In this document: positions 45,906 through 55,788 of the stretch, one piece after another
How positions within the stretch are numbered: position 1 is the first letter of the stretch
Layout of the letters: each line of letters starts with the position of its first letter
Assembly (NCBI GenBank): GCA_031316155.1
Contig: JALDRB010000014.1
Coordinates: 1 to 64,000, forward strand
Source of the DNA: Candidatus Scalindua sp.
GTDB lineage: Bacteria; Planctomycetota; Brocadiia; Brocadiales; Scalinduaceae
Length of the DNA: 64,000 bases
Direction of reading: 5' to 3'
Made by a program: the position numbers and the translations under genes
Notes under the pieces: model-generated
Database searches by the model: none
Told to the model about the DNA's origin: nothing
What the model saw: only the letters and a program-made list of their open reading frames with translations

Positions 45906-48761
45906 ATGTTAAAGAAAACATTATCATGCAAGCACATTTTATTTCATGCAAGAAGATTATACTTTTTCTGTTCTCCACATTTCTATTTCACATCCTGCAT
46001 TGTCTTTCTCTCTATAACGTTTCTTTCTATTCCAAATGGCTATTCAGCTCAAAGCAGTATCGTACCTGTAACCTGGATAGATACTGTGGGAGTGTCCGTA
46101 AATGATAACTCGATAACCAAGACAGCCTCTACCGGATGGGGTAATGGTGGAGCCGCTTCCCTCGAAAGTTTCACTGGCAATGGTGGTGTTGAGTTTACAG
46201 CGAGTGCAGCGGATGCCTCTGCAAACGGTCGCCCCATGTGCGGCTTATCATCAACAAACCGTAATGCGAGTTACAATACGATTGAATACGCCATTTATCT
46301 CCGAGACACCGGATCAGTTATGCAATTAAGAGTATATGAGAAGGGAAGATATAAAGGTACTTTTGGTACTTACCAGGTCGGTGATTTCTTCAAGGTTGAA
46401 CGTATTGATAGTACCATTACCTACAAGAAAAATAACGAAATTTTCTATACCAGTTCTACTCCATCAGATTTACCGCTTCTGGTAGACACAGCAATCTATA
46501 ATACTGGTGGTGAGATAAGTAATGTGAAAGTATTTGTGGTAGCTGTTTCAAATCAAAATCGCCCTCCAGTGCTTGATCCGCTGGATGACATTACGATAAA
46601 TGAAGGCGATACCATATCCTTTAATCCAAGTGCAAATGATCCGGATGGTGATACCTTGACATTCAGCTATTCAGGCTGGATGACTTCAAATTCGTACGCA
46701 ACAAATTATCAGGATTCTGGCGTTCATACTGTAACAGTAACCGTCAGCGACGGATTCTTAACCGATTCACAGGATGTTACCGTAACCGTTAATAATCTTA
46801 ATCGTGCACCGATGCTTGCAACAATATCATCTATTACAGTAAATGAGGGGGATACCATTACCCTTAGCCCGACAGCAACCGATCCAGACGGAGACACTTT
46901 AACCTTTAACTATTCCGGTTGGATGACTTCAAATTCGTACGCAACAAATTACCAGGATTCTGGTGTTCATAGTGTAACAGTAACCGTCAGTGACGGATCC
47001 CTAACCGATTCACAGGATGTTACCGTAACCGTTAATAATCTTAATCGTGCACCGGTACTTGCAACAATATCATCTATTACAGTAAATGTGGGGGATACCG
47101 TTACCCTTAACCCGACAGCAACTGATCCAGACGGAGACACTTTAACCTTTAACTATGCCGGTTGGATGACATTAAGTTCTTATACAACAAATCACCAGGA
47201 TGCAGGTGTCCATACTGTAACGGTGACAGTAAGTGATGGAACATTAACCGATACCAAGAATGTTACCGTAACCGTTAATAAAGTTAATCGTGCTCCGGTA
47301 CTTGCAACAATATCGCCTATTGTGGTAAATGAAGGAGGTACGGTAACCTTTAATCCGACAGCAACCGATCCGGATGGCGACACCTTATCATTCACCTATT
47401 CAGGCTGGATGACCAGTTCCAGTTACACAACCTCGTATAATGATGCGGGTGATCATACTGTGACAGTAACTGTCAGTGATGGTGAATTAACCGATTCTCA
47501 GACTGTTATGGTGACGGTAAATAATGTAAACCGTGCGCCTTCACTTGAACAGGTTGCCGTAATGAGCCTAGATGCAAAGGCAACATTAATATGGGATCCA
47601 AACACGGAAAGTAATCTTGGTGGGTATAAAGTACACTATGGAGTTTCTAGTGGAAATTATGACTCAGTTGTCAATGTTGGCAACCAGACACAATTCATAC
47701 TTCCTGATTTTGAAATTGGCGCTACCTATTACTTTGCAGTAACAGCATACGATACCAGCGATAATGAAAGTAGTTTTTCTAACGAAGCTACGTATACGGC
47801 TCAGGAACCGGGGATAGCCTTAACCATAAATGAAGGCGATACCGTAACTATTACTCCAACAGCTACCGATCCGGATGGAGATACCTTGAACTTCAGTTAT
47901 TCCGGATGGATGACATCAAGTTCTTATACAACGAGTTATCAAGATGCTGGAACTCACACCGTAACTGTCACCGTTAGTGATGGCACAGCATCTGATTCTC
48001 GGGAAGTTACAGTAACTGTTGTTGACGTTATTGTTGCTGTGAACTCAGCTCCCGTATTAAATAAGATGGCTGATATTACGGTAAACGAAGGTGATACTAT
48101 ATCCTTTAATCCAACTGCCACTGATCCGGATGAAGATGTGTTGACATATAGCTATGAGGGTTGGATGACATCAAGTTCTTATACAACAAATCACCAGGAT
48201 GCAGGTGTCCATACTGTAACGGTGACAGTAAGTGACGGAACATTGACCGATACCCAGGATGTTACTGTAACCGTTAATAATGTTAACCGTGCACCGGTGC
48301 TTGCAACAATATCATCTATTGCGGTAAATGAAGGTGTTACCATAACTCTTAACCCAAGCGCAAATGATCCTGATGGCGATACGGTAACATTCAGCTATTC
48401 AGGCTGGATGACTTCGAGTACTTATACAACAACTGATAAAGACGCAGGCGTTCATACTGTGACAGTAACTGTCAGTGATGGTGAATTAACAGATGCTCAG
48501 AATGTTACTATAACAGTATTAAATACTAATTCAGACATACTTGCCTGGGATCCGAACACAGAGGGTGATCTTGCTGGTTATAGAGTACACTATGGAGTTT
48601 CTAGTGGTAATTATGACACAATTGTAGATGTAGGAAACCAGACGAGCTATACCATTTCAGGACTCATTAGTGGTACAACTTATTACTTTGCTGTAACTGC
48701 TTATAATATTTCTGATAATGAAAGTATCTACTCTAATGAAGTCTCATATAATGCTAATTAA
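45906..48761 (+). CDS. Adhesin-like repeat protein under c-di-GMP control
   Basis: The 951-residue secreted protein has a signal sequence in the first 50 residues and an N-terminal concanavalin-like domain of about 160 residues. Four cadherin-like 81-residue repeats with NEGDTxxFxPxAxDPDGD follow, then an Fn3 domain (WDPNTESNLGGYKVHYGVSS), three more repeats and a final Fn3. No PEP-CTERM or LPXTG signal is seen at the end. Repeats of this type are beta-sandwich stalks of bacterial adhesins. Riboswitch control fits a biofilm role. The start is ATG 45906, set by AAGGAGG. Confidence 0.9.
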   Translation: MLKKTLSCKHILFHARRLYFFCSPHFYFTSCIVFLSITFLSIPNGYSAQSSIVPVTWIDTVGVSVNDNSITKTASTGWGNGGAASLESFTGNGGVEFTASAADASANGRPMCGLSSTNRNASYNTIEYAIYLRDTGSVMQLRVYEKGRYKGTFGTYQVGDFFKVERIDSTITYKKNNEIFYTSSTPSDLPLLVDTAIYNTGGEISNVKVFVVAVSNQNRPPVLDPLDDITINEGDTISFNPSANDPDGDTLTFSYSGWMTSNSYATNYQDSGVHTVTVTVSDGFLTDSQDVTVTVNNLNRAPMLATISSITVNEGDTITLSPTATDPDGDTLTFNYSGWMTSNSYATNYQDSGVHSVTVTVSDGSLTDSQDVTVTVNNLNRAPVLATISSITVNVGDTVTLNPTATDPDGDTLTFNYAGWMTLSSYTTNHQDAGVHTVTVTVSDGTLTDTKNVTVTVNKVNRAPVLATISPIVVNEGGTVTFNPTATDPDGDTLSFTYSGWMTSSSYTTSYNDAGDHTVTVTVSDGELTDSQTVMVTVNNVNRAPSLEQVAVMSLDAKATLIWDPNTESNLGGYKVHYGVSSGNYDSVVNVGNQTQFILPDFEIGATYYFAVTAYDTSDNESSFSNEATYTAQEPGIALTINEGDTVTITPTATDPDGDTLNFSYSGWMTSSSYTTSYQDAGTHTVTVTVSDGTASDSREVTVTVVDVIVAVNSAPVLNKMADITVNEGDTISFNPTATDPDEDVLTYSYEGWMTSSSYTTNHQDAGVHTVTVTVSDGTLTDTQDVTVTVNNVNRAPVLATISSIAVNEGVTITLNPSANDPDGDTVTFSYSGWMTSSTYTTTDKDAGVHTVTVTVSDGELTDAQNVTITVLNTNSDILAWDPNTEGDLAGYRVHYGVSSGNYDTIVDVGNQTSYTISGLISGTTYYFAVTAYNISDNESIYSNEVSYNAN
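46557..48535 (+). repeat. 81-residue (243-bp) tandem repeats in the adhesin gene
   Basis: Units begin at 46557, 46800, 47043 and 47286, each starting with Asn-Arg-(P/A)-Pro and 243 bp long, followed after an Fn3 insertion by three more from about 47815. Units 1-3 are nearly identical at the DNA level over long stretches, for example the shared words GGATGACTTCAAATTCGTAC at 46678 and 46921. Such similarity allows copy-number change by recombination. Confidence 0.85.
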
Positions 48762-49603
48762 CGAATAAAGAATTATATTGAAACAATTTTTACACTGCTC
48801 ATTAACTTTCTTGCCTTGAGGATACTATAGACAGGAGACCCAGAGAGACAGATATTCCTTCATTACGAAATATCTGATATACCAGTTTTCAGTGATTGAG
48901 GTAGTGTATAACTCTACTTTATTAAGAATAGTTGTTTCTTCTTCGAAATTTAGTGACGGTATAACGAGCTAATGCAATGATTTCTAACTTTTCTTCATGT
49001 TGAAAGTGCATGAAATTCCCCTTGATATCTCACCAGGTCTCTTTTTTTAAATACAGTTATTTCTCAGGTCTGTTCAAGCAGCAATTCCTTCCTGCCCGAT
49101 AAATCATTCTGGCGGGGAGGAAGTCAACCTCTCTTTTAAGATATCCTTTTTCGATGCTGCGTTCTTTTTTTTTTCTTTGTTTGCATTCAATGGCTACTTC
49201 GGCGCCTTGCAATGGTTCTTGTGTCCATTTTACCAGTTTACCCGCTCGGATGAATATTAATAGTTAAGAAGTAAAATGGTTATGCGCTTCCTCGTAATGC
49301 TTAGCATGGTTTATGAACTTTTCTACGGGGCAGGTCGTTGCTTGACGCCATTACAGAATCAAATTCAGTACAAGTTTGGGTATGTGCTAACGCACATAAA
49401 ACATGAATTTAAACTTCCTCATATGTACTGAGAAGTTCCGCTTAATGTATGAAAAAACCTATTCCTCAAAGTGCCGTTTTTACGAATGCTTATACACTTA
49501 TTCAAATTCCTTCCTATTCAATTGTATGACATTTCCTTCGATAAAATTTCCCATTTCCTTCCTTCAGATATTGTAAGTTGCACAAGATTTGATAGATAGC
49601 TAA
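48762..49603. other. Long spacer after the adhesin
   Basis: No gene can be supported. One hairpin, CTTCCTGCCCG with its near-complement around 49086-49128, is visible. The rest shows only short frames without motifs on either strand. Confidence 0.45.
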
Positions 49604-49630
49604 GTTAATTAAGATTGGCATGCTATTTGT
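49604..49630 (+). promoter_or_regulatory. Putative sigma-54-like promoter, shared word 1
   Basis: TTAATTAAGATTGG continues into CATGCTATTTGT. GG at 49617-49618 is followed after 10 bases by GT, rather than GC, at 49629-49630. The same 26-base pattern, with three changes, is found at 55001-55027. It lies 330 bases upstream of the next gene, so the transcript would have a long leader. Confidence 0.45.
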
Positions 49631-49957
49631 AACATATCATTCTTTAATTCCAAAGTAGCTGCGACAGAATAAATTATACAGTTTCCGTTTTTGACGACAT
49701 TGTGTTGTATTTTACTGCCACATAATAGGTGTAAGGCGGTTGAATTGTAATTCTGGTGTAGGCGTAGATGATATTTGTGATATTTCTGATTCGTTTTAGC
49801 ACTTTGTAATGATGGGAAACAGATTAACTTTGTTTACGATACAAAACTAAATAAGTTAACTTGTTTAAAGTTAAGTATGTAATCAATTTAATCTACCCGG
49901 TATTTACATAAGAGTATAATTCTTGTTTAAGTGTAAATACTTGCCAAACTTTATATT

Positions 49958-51739
49958 ATGTCGTTAAATCTCAATGAAAATGGATCACTCATTATGAAAA
50001 AAGTGTCAACTCATCAAAAAACAAGGTATTTTTCTAACACTCTTGGTTTCGGACTTTTAACAATTTTTCTGCCCCTTCTTCTTCTAATTTCTAACGAAGA
50101 AATTGTATCAGCTCAGTCAACATTAACCTGGGATCCTCCACAATATGTACAAAATATTGCCGGTTATAAAGTTTACTATGGAAATACAAGCAGGAATTAT
50201 GTTTCGAGTATTGATGCTAATAACCAAACAAGCCTCCCTCTCGATTTTCTTATCGCCGATAATACCTATTACCTCACAGTAACTTCATATAATTTCTCAG
50301 GTATCGAGAGCTCTTACGCTAACGAGGTTAAATTTACGAACACTGTCTCCGGGAATCAAACTCCGGTTGCGGTTGGCGATTCGATAACAACAACAGAGGA
50401 TAATCCGGTTGACATTAATGTGATTATCAATGATAGCGATCCCGATGGTACTCTTGTAACTTCAAGTGTGGCTTTGGTAAGGTTTCCGTCAAACGGTGCT
50501 GCGAAAAACAATTGGGACGGTACGATAACATATACTCCTGACATAGGGTACAGCGGTACAGATTCTTTTACGTATACGGTGCAAGATGATTACGGCGAAA
50601 CTTCTAATGAAGCAACAGAGACTGTAACCGTAAGTTCTGGCTCATTGTATTTTGTTGATGATTTTAGTACGAACACTACCGGAAATTATACCGTTAAGAA
50701 TACATGGACATTGGGAGGTGTTGGATCATATGAATATGATTCTACAGGAAAGAGAGCTCAGGTGCTTACAGGTAACAATGTCGCACTCTCGTTTTCGCGT
50801 AACCTGCCGGTACTTGACACGGGAACCTTCAGCATGGACTTTCTCCCCACAACTAAATATCCCTACAGAGGGGTTATAAATTTGTATCTAAGACAAGATG
50901 CAAATACCTATTACTGTTTACAGAATTCGGATGGTTATGGAGAAATGTTTTTGAAAAAGGTTGTAGATGGTAATGTGGTAGATATTGTACATTTTTCAAA
51001 TCAATATTCACAAAATACTAACTATACTATAACGATCTACTTCAGTCCGGGTTTGACAACATTGGACGCCTTTGGTGAGAAGCTTATATTAAACACCAAT
51101 AGTAGCAGTATAATGGTCAGCAGCTTTGAGATTGTGTCAAGTCAACAGAGTGCTTATTATGATAATATCTCATATACACATAGCAAAAATACTCCTCTAA
51201 CGCAGTTTAGTGATAATTTCAGCACGAGCACTACCGGAAATTATATCATTACGAATACGTGGACAAAAGGAGGGGTTGGGTCATTTATCTATGATTCGAC
51301 AGGGGAAAGAGCTCAGGTGCTTACGGGGGATGATGTCGCACTATCGTTTTCGAGTAACCTGCCGGTACTTGGCACGGGAACCTTCAGCATAGACTTTCGA
51401 CCAACAATCAAATATCCCAATCGAGGGATCATAGATGTGTATCTGAGACAAGATGCAAATACCTATTATTGGCTGCGGAATACAGATGGTTATGGAGCAG
51501 GGTCTTTGAATAAGGTTGTAGGCGGATCTGTGGTAGATAGCACATCTTTTTCAAGTCAATACTCACAGAATACTAACTATACCATAACGATCAATTTCAG
51601 TCCGGGTTTGACAACGGTGACCGCCTTTGGTGATGTGCTTACGATAAACAGCAACAAAAGCAGCATAATGGTTGGAAGCTTTGAAATCGAGTCAACGCAA
51701 CAGCACGCTTATTATGATAATGTTTTATATGCAGATTAA
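49958..51739 (+). CDS. Secreted protein with Fn3, cadherin-like and duplicated beta domains
   Basis: The protein of 593 residues (or 581 from ATG 49994, which directly precedes a signal peptide) has an Fn3-like domain near 60-130 (GYKVYYGNTSRNY), a tandem-95/cadherin-like domain near 140-220 (SDPDGTLVTSSVALVRFPSN, YTPDIGYSGTDSFTYTVQDD), and two copies of a 180-residue beta-rich domain. The copies start DDFSTNTTGNY and DNFSTSTTGNY and both hold YLRQDANTYYxLxNxDGYG and YTITIxFSPGLTT. No sorting signal at the carboxyl end. The Fn3 words match those of the adhesin, suggesting a shared origin. Envelope or matrix role inferred. Confidence 0.8.
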   Translation: MSLNLNENGSLIMKKVSTHQKTRYFSNTLGFGLLTIFLPLLLLISNEEIVSAQSTLTWDPPQYVQNIAGYKVYYGNTSRNYVSSIDANNQTSLPLDFLIADNTYYLTVTSYNFSGIESSYANEVKFTNTVSGNQTPVAVGDSITTTEDNPVDINVIINDSDPDGTLVTSSVALVRFPSNGAAKNNWDGTITYTPDIGYSGTDSFTYTVQDDYGETSNEATETVTVSSGSLYFVDDFSTNTTGNYTVKNTWTLGGVGSYEYDSTGKRAQVLTGNNVALSFSRNLPVLDTGTFSMDFLPTTKYPYRGVINLYLRQDANTYYCLQNSDGYGEMFLKKVVDGNVVDIVHFSNQYSQNTNYTITIYFSPGLTTLDAFGEKLILNTNSSSIMVSSFEIVSSQQSAYYDNISYTHSKNTPLTQFSDNFSTSTTGNYIITNTWTKGGVGSFIYDSTGERAQVLTGDDVALSFSSNLPVLGTGTFSIDFRPTIKYPNRGIIDVYLRQDANTYYWLRNTDGYGAGSLNKVVGGSVVDSTSFSSQYSQNTNYTITINFSPGLTTVTAFGDVLTINSNKSSIMVGSFEIESTQQHAYYDNVLYAD

Positions 51740-52307
51740 TTTCCAATCGAAGATTAGTATTCAGTTTTCTGGATTACAGAAATACCCAGGTTAGTATAAA
51801 AGTAATAGCAAATTTTTAGTAAGTGATTGGAATACTAAGAATTTCTGATTTTAACCGTGTGCGTATGATGCGCCATGTCACTTCATACACTTCAAATTTT
51901 TCTCCCTTCAATGTCAACTTATGCTCAAGTAGTTGGTAAATTAATACTTAAATAACATACAATCCAGTTGTTTCACTATCTTACGAACCGCAAAAAAATG
52001 GGAATTTGCCATTTGCCACGCAAAAAGTTCTCTTGTTTATTTTTATCGAAAAGGAAAATCTTACTTTTATGATCTGAGCAATCGTGAACAGAAGTAATTA
52101 TCCGCCTTACCCCAAATTTGTTTATTGTTATTTTTTTTGGAATTTTGCAATTCAGAAATTCATCATCCATGATTAAAGTGTTGGCTGACAACAGAAGTCT
52201 TGACTTCTCAATATGATTATAGTACTTTTGATTGAAATGAGAGGACATAATCTCAATCGTCTCCTTATATACGATTACCTTACATACATCTAACATTGGC
52301 ATTCTTA
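51740..52307. other. Spacer, no gene supported
   Basis: An open minus-strand frame (51976-52335) has no motif, lacks a ribosome site and overlaps the start of the channel gene, so I do not accept it as a gene. No promoter or terminator is clear. Confidence 0.4.
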
Positions 52308-53360
52308 ATGCAAAACAGTGCACTTTTTTTATCAAAAAAGTTTATTTTACCCTTTATCCTTCTTGCCTTTGTTTTGTTGTTAGGTACTTCGGGCTACACT
52401 ATTATTGAGGGATGGGACTTCTTTAACTCCTTTTATATGACGGTCATTACCCTTTCCACTATAGGGTTTCAGGAAATAGAACCACTTTCAGATGAAGGAA
52501 AGGCATTTACAATTTTCCTTATATTTCTAGGTCTTGGTTTAGTAGGATACTCAGTAAATAATGGTGTCAGGATAATATTTGAAGGTGAAATTCAGGAAGT
52601 ATTTGGGAGAAGGAAATTGAAAAAGGCATTAGACTCGCTGAAAGATCACTATATCGTTTGCGGTTATGGCCGCATGGGGAAGGTTATATGCAATGAATTT
52701 AAAGCAAAAGGAGTCCCGTTCGTTGTGGTGGAAAAAGAGTACCAGGAACTCGATGCAAATGACGATACTTTAATTATCTACGGAGATGCAACAAGAGATG
52801 AACTCCTTAAGAGGGTTGGTATAGAAAGAGCGAAAGGTCTGATATCAGTCCTTGATTCAGATGCCCAGAACCTTTATGTTGTGCTCAGTGCAAAAGGATT
52901 AAAAGAGGATCTTTTTATTGTAGCAAGGGCGAGTGAAGAGGGGGCTGACCATAAACTGATAAGGGCAGGGGCCGGAAAGGTGGTCTCACCATACCACATC
53001 GGAGGTCTTAGAATTGCGCACACCATACTCAAGCCAACGATTGTTGATTTTCTTGAGTTAACCACAAAGACAGGTAACGTTCAAATTCAGATTGAGGAGG
53101 TTCTCGTGGAGGAAGGCTCACTACTCGCCAAAAGTACGATAAGGGAAGCAGACAATAGAGCAAAACTGGGAGTCATAATCGTAGCCCTTAAAAGAAAAGG
53201 GGAAAGGATACTGTTTAACCCTGATGCCGACACCAGGTTTGAGGTGGGAGATAAAGTGGCGGTGATAGGGGAACCAGAACACTTCAATGAGCTGGAGAGA
53301 ATGGCTAGAGGTAAAAGAGTTTCAGGTCGCATAGATGAAATTGTTACCAACTATGGATAA
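52308..53360 (+). CDS. Potassium channel with RCK (TrkA-N/TrkA-C) domains
   Basis: The protein has two membrane helices flanking a pore loop with TVITLSTIGFQEIEPL; the STIGF filter is close to the TVGYG consensus. A cytoplasmic RCK follows, with VCGYGRMGKVICNEF and VVVEKEYQELD (NAD-binding Rossmann fold), and a TrkA-C domain at the end with VEEGSLLAKSTIREADNRAK. It resembles MthK/Kch-type ligand-gated channels. ATG 52308 is the chosen start; TTG 52296 lies 12 bases before it. The product would gate K+ (or other cation) flow. Confidence 0.85.
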   Translation: MQNSALFLSKKFILPFILLAFVLLLGTSGYTIIEGWDFFNSFYMTVITLSTIGFQEIEPLSDEGKAFTIFLIFLGLGLVGYSVNNGVRIIFEGEIQEVFGRRKLKKALDSLKDHYIVCGYGRMGKVICNEFKAKGVPFVVVEKEYQELDANDDTLIIYGDATRDELLKRVGIERAKGLISVLDSDAQNLYVVLSAKGLKEDLFIVARASEEGADHKLIRAGAGKVVSPYHIGGLRIAHTILKPTIVDFLELTTKTGNVQIQIEEVLVEEGSLLAKSTIREADNRAKLGVIIVALKRKGERILFNPDADTRFEVGDKVAVIGEPEHFNELERMARGKRVSGRIDEIVTNYG

Positions 53361-53698
53361 AGTTTTTAAATCTATGCATGGTCTTTCAAGTCATTTTTAT
53401 GTGCGTTAAGATACTCCCTGAACGATGAAGCTGTACAGGAGAGCAGGATGCTCTTAACTCATAATTCTTAATAAAACCGTTCAGCTTTTATCGATTTGGT
53501 ATTCTGCAACTATTTTTCATGTAATCTGTTGGTTCTAATAAGGTAATATCTTTTATTCTCTAACCCATAATCCGGGAAAATGGCAAAATAATTAATCACC
53601 TGAGTACTTTTACTATCAAAGTAAAACGGGCAGAGAATGGCAAGTTGAAAAACGAACCGGTTAAATTTCGATTAAATCAGAAAGAGGAAGGAAAACTC
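53361..53698. other. Spacer before the unknown exported gene
   Basis: This gap of about 340 bases has no gene I can support. An in-frame TTG at 53645 would extend the next gene but its ribosome site is poor. Confidence 0.35.
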
Positions 53699-54316
53699 AT
53701 GTTAGTTAAATCTGCATTCGCGCACACAGTAATGGCAACAATTGTACTGGTTTTTGTATTCAATGGGATATCGGGGGGTGCATCAGGGCCTTCAACTTTA
53801 TTTGAGAGTAGCTCGGCTCTGCATGTAGACAAACCACCCAAGAGAGAAGCAAGGATTGCTTTTGCAAAAGCATTGCTTGAAGAAGTAGATCAGATCCATG
53901 GTCTAATTCCAAACCTCTCGCCTACCCAGAAAAAATGGCTGGATACTCAACTGTCATCAAATAATAGTAATCGAATAAATAAAGCATATGAATCAGATGA
54001 ATTTGTTTTGCAAACAACCAAGGCGAAAATAGGAGAAATAAAAATTATTTTAGAGGAAATTATAGAGGGGAACTACCTTGGCCAATTAATGAATCAAAAA
54101 AAAGAGGTTTTTAATTGGCTTTATGTATCAACTGGCTTGATTGATTTTTACATTCCCTTGGGAGTAGCAAAACTTCTTAACAAAAAACTCATAAGTGTTC
54201 CTTCAGATGAAAGCTTTGTGGAAATAGATAGTCTGGGTTTGCGTTTTAACGCAATCGGCAATTCAATCCTGACATCAATAGTAGGAAACTATATAGATGA
54301 TAAATTACCAGAGTAG
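53699..54316 (+). CDS. Unknown exported or membrane-anchored protein
   Basis: The start is ATG 53699 because GAGGAAGGAAAAC lies just upstream. The product of 205 residues has one hydrophobic segment near residues 8-28 (HTVMATIVLVFVFNG), followed by a helical region with many Lys and Glu (ARIAFAKALLEEVDQIHGLI) and YLGQLMNQKKEVFNWLYVST. I recognise no family. The cleavable or anchored amino end suggests location in the periplasm. Neighbours give no further clue. Confidence 0.55.
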   Translation: MLVKSAFAHTVMATIVLVFVFNGISGGASGPSTLFESSSALHVDKPPKREARIAFAKALLEEVDQIHGLIPNLSPTQKKWLDTQLSSNNSNRINKAYESDEFVLQTTKAKIGEIKIILEEIIEGNYLGQLMNQKKEVFNWLYVSTGLIDFYIPLGVAKLLNKKLISVPSDESFVEIDSLGLRFNAIGNSILTSIVGNYIDDKLPE

Positions 54317-55000
54317 ATCACAGTTACCAAAATGATTACCGCATTATGGTAAAAAAACAAGTAAGCACAAACGGGAATACCAGGAAGAATCCGAACAAGA
54401 TTTTTTTAATCGGAAATTTCAGAAGAGGTGCTATTTTTCGGTGAAATTGATGCGTTATTTGAAAAATAGCCTGATGGTAACGACGCACACGATCGCTATA
54501 TTCAAATTAAAACAGCTTACTTCTTGCACGCCTGGAAACATTTAAAGGTATTGTGATGTTATTTACTGATTGCCCACAGAAACTTGACAAAGTCTATGTA
54601 AACAAAAGAAGAAATTATTTTCAAATTTCCCTTGTTAGCACGAAATCCGGAAAAACGATTTGTAATGAAACACATTATTTTGCCAACAGAATAGATCTAC
54701 GGTAGAACATTATCAAATCCGATTGCTTTTATTCACATAATTTCCCCCATTTTGCTATAACGTATTGTCTTTACCATTTTGATTTAGATAGAAGACATAT
54801 GCCTGCAACACAGCATTAAGTTAGGCCTTTTTTTTGCGAATTTCAAATTCATTGCAGATAAGATCTAAAACTGTAAAAAATTTTTGTCAGTTAAAGTTGA
54901 CTGTTTTAAACAAAAAAAGAAACATATCTACCTCTTCTTAATTCTTGAGAAACAATCACAAGCGCAAAATTAATAGCATGTTACAGTATTTTTATTTAAG
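54317..55000. other. Long spacer before the PqqD/HprK cassette
   Basis: No gene is supported in these 680 bases. A plus-strand frame with SKHKREYQEESEQDFFNR near 54363 has no recognisable domain and soon stops. Confidence 0.4.
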
Positions 55001-55027
55001 CTTAATTAAAATTGGTATGATATTTGT
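55001..55027 (+). promoter_or_regulatory. Putative sigma-54-like promoter, shared word 2
   Basis: TTAATTAAAATTGG continues into TATGATATTTGT, matching 49604-49630. GG at 55014-55015 is 10 bases before GT at 55026-55027. It is about 245 bases upstream of the first gene of the cassette, which could thus be co-regulated with the secreted protein at 50 kb. Confidence 0.45.
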
Positions 55028-55271
55028 CCTTTAACTAATGTATGCCTCTGAGATTAAGACTAAAAATGAAATATTAATGAACGAAAAAAAGAAGAATTTC
55101 ATCAGTTTTTATCATAAAACGATATTTACGATATATTTAATGAGAATACAATATACTGATTTTTCTAAATAATACTGTAAATGTGACGATTATTACACCA
55201 TACATTCAGACATGATAATGAGCCTTACTAAAGCAAAGAGTTTGAGAGATCAGAAAAAATGGAGGTCTAAC

Positions 55272-55772
55272 TTGAATAGTGATAAAAGAAGCACACGAAG
55301 TCGTAATGAAAAAGAAAATCCTTCAGAATATCCACTTATTAATGAAACTGCAGAAGAAACAGAAAAGAATGCAGATACCCTTCAACAAATGTATGCCAGG
55401 TGGAATGTCGACACATTAAAAGACGATATTCAATCTGTAGACTTAGATATTGATGGACTTAAGCATTCAATTGACATTACTTCGGCACATCCTTGCCGAC
55501 TGAATGGTATTGAAGAGCATAGTATATTAGATGAGACGGTACTCTACTCCCCGGAGAATGAAGCAGCGTTCTCCCTCAATAGCTCAGCAAAGGCGATTTG
55601 GGAACTCTGTGAGGGGAAATATACCGTTCTCGAAATAAGCCAGAAGCTCGGTGCGAGGTTCGGTATTTCGCCACAAGAACTGCTTGATGACGTGAAAACG
55701 ACCGTAACCCAGCTTCACAAGCTTGTTCTATTAGAGTTGAAGAACGGTTTTCGTACAAAGTCAAATTGTTAA
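55272..55772 (+). CDS. PqqD-like protein
   Basis: I choose TTG 55272 because GGAGG at 55261-55265 has ideal spacing; an in-frame ATG at 55212 would add 20 residues. The carboxyl half is a PqqD/RRE-like winged-helix domain: DETVLYSPENEAAFSLNSSA followed by KAIWELCEGKYTVLEISQKL and a helix LLDDVKTTVTQLHKLVLLEL. PqqD proteins bind the leader of a peptide precursor and present it to a modifying enzyme. The amino half is charged and disordered. It is followed after 16 bases by an HprK-like kinase, a peptide gene and an NTP_transf_5 gene. Confidence 0.8.
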   Translation: MNSDKRSTRSRNEKENPSEYPLINETAEETEKNADTLQQMYARWNVDTLKDDIQSVDLDIDGLKHSIDITSAHPCRLNGIEEHSILDETVLYSPENEAAFSLNSSAKAIWELCEGKYTVLEISQKLGARFGISPQELLDDVKTTVTQLHKLVLLELKNGFRTKSNC

Positions 55773-55788
55773 TTAGTGAGTGAGATGT

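Noticed and set aside
51976..52335. 119-residue minus-strand frame
   Set aside because: No motif or ribosome site; it overlaps the start of the K+ channel gene.
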